From assembly GCA_027491085.1 (NCBI GenBank), contig JAIXWW010000016.1, positions 124,001 to 188,000 of the forward strand: a stretch of DNA of 64,000 nt, written 5' to 3'. Source of the stretch: Bacteroidota bacterium (GTDB taxonomy: Bacteria > Bacteroidota > Bacteroidia > UKL13-3). Shown in pieces: positions 58,652 to 64,000 of the stretch. A model generated the notes under the pieces. It made no database searches and was not told the DNA's origin. It saw only the letters and a program-made list of their open reading frames with translations. Position 1 is the first letter of the stretch. Each line of letters begins with the position of its first letter. The position numbers and the translations under genes are program-made.

Positions 58652-60028
58652 TTATTGATTTTTACTTTCCCATGATTGTAAACTTGGACAAGTTTTATAT
58701 TCATCAGCAACTTGAACATAAAATTGTTTTCTATTCTTTTCAATCCAACGTGCTAAAGTCTTTTGTTTTTTATCTTCCTCAGCAGCTATCTGCATTTTTT
58801 GATAATCATCTTTTAAATTAGCTATGTGCGGTTTGCTTTCAGACTTTAAATAAATTATTCTCCAAACTTTAACAACTTCACCTTGTGCATTTTGAATGGT
58901 AGTTAATTCCGAATTACTCATATCGCCAGGTTTCAAATTTTGAATTATTAAAAAAATATCTTTTGGTAATTCATCTATTGGAATTTTGGTATTACCATTT
59001 TGTGGGTTAGATAAAAAGCCACCTCTTGCACCTGTACGTTTTTCGGTACTAAATTTTTTAGCGGCTTCGGTAAAAGATATAGAATCTAATTTTATTAAAT
59101 TTATGATGGAATCTATTTTTACTCTTGAATCTTCAATATCTGCTTTGTAAATCTGTGGTTTAATAAGTACATGTCTCGCATGAACTTCTTCTCCGCGCCT
59201 TTTAATTGGTTGAATAATATGATAGCCAAATTTTGTTTCCACTATTTTTGAAATACTATCTTGTGGGGTCTTAAAAGCAGCAGCCTCAAACTCGGGAACC
59301 ATCATTCCGCGACCAAAAAAACCTAAATCACCACCTTGAACAGCACTTCCTTTATCATCACTATATATTTTAGCAATCGTTCTAAAGTTATCGCCATTAA
59401 TTAATCTAGTACGTAACTCTGAAATTTTTTGGTAAGCAATGTCTTTTGCTTCTTTCGAAACTTTAGGTTCTATAATAATTTGAGCAACCTCCACTTCCGA
59501 ACTATAATAAGGTAAACTATCCTTGTCAATTGCGTTAAAATAGGTTTTAATATCTGTAGGGGAAACTTTGATATCTTTCAATATTTTTTGCTGCATTTCC
59601 TGCATTAACAAACTTGTCTTAATTTTATCACGGTAGTTTTGTTTTATTTCGGAAATGCTTTTACCATAAAATTCTTCTAATCCCTTTTCCCCACCAAATT
59701 GACGTGCAAAATACTGAATTCTTTGTTCCAACTCACCGTCAATACGTTCATCCGTTAATGGTAAACTGTCAATTTCGGCTTTTGTTGAAAGCAATTTTTC
59801 AGTAAGTTTTTGTTTTAAAATATCACATCTAATTGTATCGCTTCTTTTATCAGGATATTCTTTTAAGAATTGTTGATACTCAAATTCTATTTCGGAATGT
59901 AATATTATTTTATCAGCAAACACACCAACAATACCATCAATTGTTTCGCCACTTCCAGGTTGGGCAGTAACTATATTTGCCAAAACTATAAAGGCAAAAA
60001 GAAATAAAAACTTACTTAATTTGAACAC
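58652..60028 (-). CDS. SurA-like periplasmic peptidyl-prolyl isomerase (two parvulin domains)
   Basis: The 458-residue protein has a signal peptide ([17 protein letters not shown]), a SurA-type N-terminal helical chaperone part (about 25-165) and two parvulin domains (about 175-275 from [13 protein letters not shown]; about 285-390 from [13 protein letters not shown]). It should assist outer-membrane protein folding. It starts with a GTG (60028) and its stop is 17 bases before moxR. The paralog upstream at 60125 has different parvulin sequences. Both probably belong to one envelope-folding operon. Confidence 0.9.
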   Translation of the reverse strand: MFKLSKFLFLFAFIVLANIVTAQPGSGETIDGIVGVFADKIILHSEIEFEYQQFLKEYPDKRSDTIRCDILKQKLTEKLLSTKAEIDSLPLTDERIDGELEQRIQYFARQFGGEKGLEEFYGKSISEIKQNYRDKIKTSLLMQEMQQKILKDIKVSPTDIKTYFNAIDKDSLPYYSSEVEVAQIIIEPKVSKEAKDIAYQKISELRTRLINGDNFRTIAKIYSDDKGSAVQGGDLGFFGRGMMVPEFEAAAFKTPQDSISKIVETKFGYHIIQPIKRRGEEVHARHVLIKPQIYKADIEDSRVKIDSIINLIKLDSISFTEAAKKFSTEKRTGARGGFLSNPQNGNTKIPIDELPKDIFLIIQNLKPGDMSNSELTTIQNAQGEVVKVWRIIYLKSESKPHIANLKDDYQKMQIAAEEDKKQKTLARWIEKNRKQFYVQVADEYKTCPSLQSWESKNQ

Positions 60029-60059
60029 GCTGATTTAATTTATTTAACCAATTTTAAAG

Positions 60060-60099
60060 CTATAAAGCTATTTGAAACAAGATTCAAATAGCTTTATAG
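60060..60099 (-). terminator. Perfect 17-bp hairpin between the two parvulin genes
   Basis: CTATAAAGCTATTTGAA pairs perfectly with TTCAAATAGCTTTATAG around ACAAGA. No long T-run follows on the minus strand, so it may attenuate or stabilise the transcript between the two genes. Confidence 0.65.
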
Positions 60100-60124
60100 A
60101 ATGTATTTTTTATAATAATATAGT

Positions 60125-62119
60125 TTAGAACAAACCTTTCACTGTTTCTTCGTTAACTACAATATTGTATTTGTTTCTTAACTCTTTAATCCAATCTTTT
60201 TCCAATTGGTTTTGATATTCGCTTGTAGCAATACCTTTTGCTTCTTTTAACGTTTTAACTTCACTATTTACTACACCACTTACAAAATAAAATTTAAAAC
60301 TTCCATCAGTGTTAGTAATATCTACTATTCCTTTTTTATCCCAAAGTTTATCAGCAGTAGCATCTGAACGCTCACTTTTTATTTCTTTACTACTGATAGT
60401 TCCTGCCACTTTTTTATTTAACTTAGCAAATATTTCTGCTTCGGTTTTTCCTTTGTTAAACATTTTAACAGCTTCGGCTTTGGTTTTTTCATTTAAGCAA
60501 GTGTATGTTTTATAAACAACTCTATCTTTCCATTTGTAATTGTTTTTGTTGTTTTCATAAAACTTTTCTAATCCAATCGTATCACTTACCGCTTTACTCC
60601 ATACTTTCTTATCAGTTAAGTCAAATAATAAAATACCGTCATTATACTCTTGCATTACGTTTCTAAAGTCTTCATATTTCGTATCTAAAATTGATTCTTC
60701 ATAAGAGATACATTTATTATCAGCCCAACTACGGAACATGTTTTGAGCAGCCATTTGAGCAGATGCTTTTTCTAAAGGCTGTTGGTTTGCTGCTAAATAT
60801 TCAGCAAAATCTTTAACAGTGTAGGTAGCAGTACCGATTGTAAATAATGGATTTTTATTGGTTTTACCTTCATCGTAAGTCCAATTTCCACTGATAAAAC
60901 TCGAGTCTAAAGTAGCAGTAAATGCTTTTAAATTAGCTAAATTTTCTTTGTAGTTATTTTCTTTTTTAACACGCGCTATTACTGCAGCCTTAGAGCTTTC
61001 AGAACGTGAATCTTTGTTAGTTTTTTGTTTAATAACATCTTGAACATCTTTATATTCTCCTAAAGGACGTTTTTCAATTAACTTAATAATATGAAATCCG
61101 AAATTTGTTTTAAAAGGTTTAGATACTTCGTCTATTTTTAAAGAAAATGCAGTTTCTTTAAATTCTTCAGGATAACCACTTAAACTTGCCATCCAATTCA
61201 TTTCACCTTTGTTTTTTGCACTACCTTCATCTTGGCTATAATTTTCAGCTAAAGTGCCAAAGTTTTCACCTTTTTTGATCATTTCATAAATTGAATCAAT
61301 TTTGTTCTGTGCGTCTTGAACTTGTTCAGCAGTTGCTTCGTATTGATTTCTGATCATGATGTGGGCTAATTTTACCTCGCCTCTTGCCGCTCTTTTATCG
61401 TTAACCTTTAAAATGTGGTAACCAAATTGTGTACGGAAAGGCATTGAGATTTCACCTTTAGCAGTTTTGTAAGATTGATTTTCGAAAGGATATACCATTT
61501 GAAAAACAGTGTACCAACCTAGTTTACCACCCATTTTTTTTGCAGATGGGTCTTCAGAATATTTACTTGCTAATGAATCAAAGTTTTCGCCTTTAAGTGC
61601 ACGTTTTCTTAAATCTATTAATTTAGTGTAAGCAGCTAGAGTATCTGCTGGACTTGCATTTTCGTTACAAAATAATAAAATATGGCTACCATTAATTTCC
61701 GTTTTCATACGTTGGTATGCCTCTTGCATCAAAGTTTCACTTACTTTTTTATCAGTCAAATATGGATTGCTTAACTGTTTTCTGTATCCAGCTAATTCAG
61801 TAATAAAATTATTGTTTGTATCTAATTTTAAAGCCTTTGCTTCCTTTACTTTTAATTTAAAATTGATATATAAATCCAAGTATTCGCGAACTTCTTTTTC
61901 GTTTAATTTATCTTTACTAGTTTTGTTTTTATAGAGTAAACGTTCAAATTCATTTTGGTATACAGTGTCAGTTCCATAAATAAAAACCACTGGATTGGGC
62001 TTATCCGCTGGAGCTAATTTTACTGCTGGGGCTAAAGCCTTTTTGCCTTTTTGAGCAAAAATTTGATTGTTAATTGATAATACTAAAATTGATAATGCTA
62101 ATGATGCAATCTTCTTCAT
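60125..62119 (-). CDS. Large peptidyl-prolyl isomerase with two parvulin domains
   Basis: The 664-residue protein has a signal peptide (IASLALSILVLSINNQIFAQ), a helical N-terminal part with VFIYGTDTVYQNEFERLLYK, two parvulin domains (about 140-245 from NGSHILLFCNE; about 250-350 from EVKLAHIMIRNQ) and a C-terminal PpiC/PrsA-like tail of about 300 residues. This is the larger companion commonly found beside the SurA-like gene in Bacteroidota, probably acting in the periplasm as a folding factor. The hairpin at 60060 separates it from that gene. Confidence 0.9.
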   Translation of the reverse strand: MKKIASLALSILVLSINNQIFAQKGKKALAPAVKLAPADKPNPVVFIYGTDTVYQNEFERLLYKNKTSKDKLNEKEVREYLDLYINFKLKVKEAKALKLDTNNNFITELAGYRKQLSNPYLTDKKVSETLMQEAYQRMKTEINGSHILLFCNENASPADTLAAYTKLIDLRKRALKGENFDSLASKYSEDPSAKKMGGKLGWYTVFQMVYPFENQSYKTAKGEISMPFRTQFGYHILKVNDKRAARGEVKLAHIMIRNQYEATAEQVQDAQNKIDSIYEMIKKGENFGTLAENYSQDEGSAKNKGEMNWMASLSGYPEEFKETAFSLKIDEVSKPFKTNFGFHIIKLIEKRPLGEYKDVQDVIKQKTNKDSRSESSKAAVIARVKKENNYKENLANLKAFTATLDSSFISGNWTYDEGKTNKNPLFTIGTATYTVKDFAEYLAANQQPLEKASAQMAAQNMFRSWADNKCISYEESILDTKYEDFRNVMQEYNDGILLFDLTDKKVWSKAVSDTIGLEKFYENNKNNYKWKDRVVYKTYTCLNEKTKAEAVKMFNKGKTEAEIFAKLNKKVAGTISSKEIKSERSDATADKLWDKKGIVDITNTDGSFKFYFVSGVVNSEVKTLKEAKGIATSEYQNQLEKDWIKELRNKYNIVVNEETVKGLF

Positions 62120-62279
62120 ATATTTTTCTATTTTCTTTTTGATTAAAAGGATTGCAAAAATATAAATTTAAAGCATGCTCACAAGTTTTTAATAGTATTT
62201 ATAAAACTCTATTTTGTTTATTTTTAGGTAATTGTAAAAATTACTATTTTCAAACAAAATTTAATTTTATTTGCAAGCT

Positions 62280-63380
62280 GTGGAAATAGCTGTAACCCTC
62301 TTACTTTTTTGCTTTGTTTGTTTGCAATTTACCTTGTTATTTTCAATATTGAATTTACCTAAACAAGCCAGATTTTTCAGGAATGATGAAGGTTTACCTA
62401 ATATTTCCATATTGATTGCTGCACGAAATGAAGAAAAAAATATTATCAATTGCTTAAAATCACTCGAGTTATTGGATTATCCCAAAAATAAATTAGAAAT
62501 CATTATTGGCAACGATCAATCAACTGATAGAACAGCAGAGTTAATAAGTGAATTTACCCAAAACAAATATTATTTTAAAACCATTGAAATAACTGAAAAC
62601 CTTGGAAATGCAAAGGCTAAAGCCAATGTTTTGGCACATTTGTTTAACCAAAGTATTGGCCAAATTATTTTTGTAACTGACGCTGATATTCAAGTAAAAC
62701 CAACTTGGGTTAAAAGTATCTTGCCTTATTTTGAAAACCGAGAGGTAGGCATTGTTTCAGGAACTACTGTAGTAAACGGAACAACTTTATTTGGCAAAAT
62801 GCAAAGCATTGATTGGCTTTATTTTTCAGGTTTGCTTTCTGCATTTGATAATTTGGGTTTAAAAAGTACAGCAGTTGGCAATAACATGGCACTAACTAAA
62901 ATAGCCTACGAGGCCACAGGAGGTTATTCCTCATTGAATTTTAGCGTTACAGAAGATTTGGCACTTTTTACCGCAGTAACCCAAAAAGGATTTAAAGCAA
63001 TAAATTTGCTTGAAACAAATAATTTAAATTTTTCAAAGCAGCAGGATTCATTCCAAAACTTTTTACATCAACGTAAGCGCTGGCTTATAGGTGCACAAGA
63101 CTTAAATTTAAAATGGAAAATGCTTTTTGCATTAATGGGTTTATTTTACCCATGTTTACTTGTGCTTTTATTTTTTAGTTATAAAAATGCAATTGCTCTT
63201 TTGATTTGCAAATTTTTAATTCAAACGGGTATTTCAATTTTAGTTTCAAAAAGACTGCAAATAAAAACCAATATTTTTCATTTAATTTTATTCGAAATAT
63301 ACTCCATAATAAGCACCTTTGCCATAACTATTTTTTATGTTTTACCCATTAAAATGAATTGGAAAGAGCGTAATTATTAA
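62280..63380 (+). CDS. Glycosyltransferase family 2, membrane-anchored
   Basis: The 366-residue enzyme has one N-terminal helix (VTLLLFCFVCLQFTLLF), a GT-A domain with the nucleotide-sugar site NISILIAARNEEKNI and DxD in TDADIQV (134-136), an acceptor loop (SVTEDLALFTAV), QRKRW near 266 and two to three C-terminal helices. It should transfer a sugar to a lipid or polysaccharide. I chose a GTG at 62280; a TTG three codons upstream is possible. The next gene follows 19 bases later. Confidence 0.9.
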   Translation: MEIAVTLLLFCFVCLQFTLLFSILNLPKQARFFRNDEGLPNISILIAARNEEKNIINCLKSLELLDYPKNKLEIIIGNDQSTDRTAELISEFTQNKYYFKTIEITENLGNAKAKANVLAHLFNQSIGQIIFVTDADIQVKPTWVKSILPYFENREVGIVSGTTVVNGTTLFGKMQSIDWLYFSGLLSAFDNLGLKSTAVGNNMALTKIAYEATGGYSSLNFSVTEDLALFTAVTQKGFKAINLLETNNLNFSKQQDSFQNFLHQRKRWLIGAQDLNLKWKMLFALMGLFYPCLLVLLFFSYKNAIALLICKFLIQTGISILVSKRLQIKTNIFHLILFEIYSIISTFAITIFYVLPIKMNWKERNY

Positions 63381-63399
63381 ACAAAAGAACACATTTCAA

Positions 63400-64000
63400 A
63401 TGATCTATATACAACAATTTACATTTAACGTTTTTCAAGAAAACACTTACATACTTTATGATGAAACCAATGAAGCCATTATAATTGATGCTGGATGTAT
63501 GAAAGCCGATGAGCAAAAAACATTGGTTAATTTTATGGAGGATAAGCAATTAAAACCTGTAAAATTAGTAAATACGCATTGTCATATCGACCATGTTTTG
63601 GGCAATGAATTTGTACTTATTAAATACAATATTCCATTGTATTTGCATAAAGATGAACTCATTACTTACAAAGAAACCAAGCGTTGGACTTTGATGTTCA
63701 ACATGCCTGACTTGTTCATTCCAGAAAATGTAAATTTTATAGATGAAACTTCTGAAATTACGTTTGGTAACTCCACATTAAGTTGCCTTTTGGTACCGGG
63801 GCATTCCATTGCAAGCGTTGCATTTTACTGTAAAGAGCAAAACTTTTTAATTGGTGGTGATGTGATTTTTTACATGAGTATTGGAAGAACCGATTTGCCA
63901 GGAGGCGATTTAACCACATTATTACAAAGTATTAGCACAAAAGTATTTACCTTGCCCAACGAAACGATCATATACAGTGGACATGGAGAGCCAACCACCG
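63400..64000 (+). CDS. Metallo-beta-lactamase-fold hydrolase (glyoxalase II-like), partial
   Basis: The ATG at 63400 opens a frame that continues past the right edge (200 residues visible). The MBL signature is THCHIDH (59-65: His60, His62, Asp64, His65), followed by VPGHSIASVAFY and IGGDVIFYMSIGRTDLPGGD. The final SGHGEPTT stretch near the end is the last metal-ligand region, so only a few residues are missing. Glyoxalase II-like MBL proteins hydrolyse thioesters, often S-lactoylglutathione or similar. It lies 19 bases after the glycosyltransferase. Confidence 0.93.
   Translation, partial: MIYIQQFTFNVFQENTYILYDETNEAIIIDAGCMKADEQKTLVNFMEDKQLKPVKLVNTHCHIDHVLGNEFVLIKYNIPLYLHKDELITYKETKRWTLMFNMPDLFIPENVNFIDETSEITFGNSTLSCLLVPGHSIASVAFYCKEQNFLIGGDVIFYMSIGRTDLPGGDLTTLLQSISTKVFTLPNETIIYSGHGEPTT

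Overview
The window comes from a low-GC member of the Bacteroidota. Several independent signs agree: a type IX secretion C-terminal sorting domain on a secreted nuclease together with a PorV2-like protein, a carboxypeptidase-regulatory-like domain at the front of a TonB-dependent receptor, the Bacteroidota promoter form TTG-N19-TAnnTTTG (clearest in front of tRNA-His and the gene at 36438), a DksA/TraR protein of the Bacteroidota type, and weak use of Shine-Dalgarno sites with many TTG/GTG starts. I cannot name the genus.

Positions 1 to about 19.7 kb look like accessory DNA, possibly the end of an integrated island. It holds a TPR protein with an FtsK-gamma-like C-terminus; a complete type I restriction-modification operon (hsdM, hsdS, a RhuM-Doc/Fic fusion, hsdR); a repeat-rich spacer; an SOS mutagenesis cassette on the minus strand (umuD, umuC, an unknown gene, an SRAP/YedK-type abasic-site protein); a second spacer with arrays of a 10-bp iteron-like word; and a minus-strand group with an HTH protein, a protein matching only the N-terminal domain of DnaB, and a DUF3987 P-loop ATPase. 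The segment ends at 19697-19740 with a short sequence that fits the 3' end of a tRNA followed by a terminator, a candidate attachment site. I see no integrase or transposase gene in the window.

From 19.9 kb on the genes are mostly chromosomal housekeeping: dnaB, pirin, RlpA-like, tRNA-His, enoyl-CoA hydratase, lspA, a DksA-like protein with a histone H1-like tail, ileS, a VapBC pair, a TonB-dependent receptor, an M48 lipoprotein, rlmH, a secreted endonuclease, ferredoxin with a divergent LuxC-like reductase, Hsp20, a very large NtrY-like kinase, PorV2, a GNAT-nitrilase, MoxR, two parvulin chaperones, a glycosyltransferase and a partial metallo-beta-lactamase-fold hydrolase.

The most unusual assembly is 39.1-45.8 kb. 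A PqqD-like peptide-binding protein, an ATP-grasp ligase and a fold-type III PLP decarboxylase come first. The decarboxylase N-terminus resembles a RiPP leader. They are followed on the same strand by a urea-transporter/M23 fusion, an outer-membrane barrel and an exported TPR protein. This could be an undescribed pathway that makes and exports a small modified amino acid or peptide. That reading is inference; the domain assignments rest on visible motifs.
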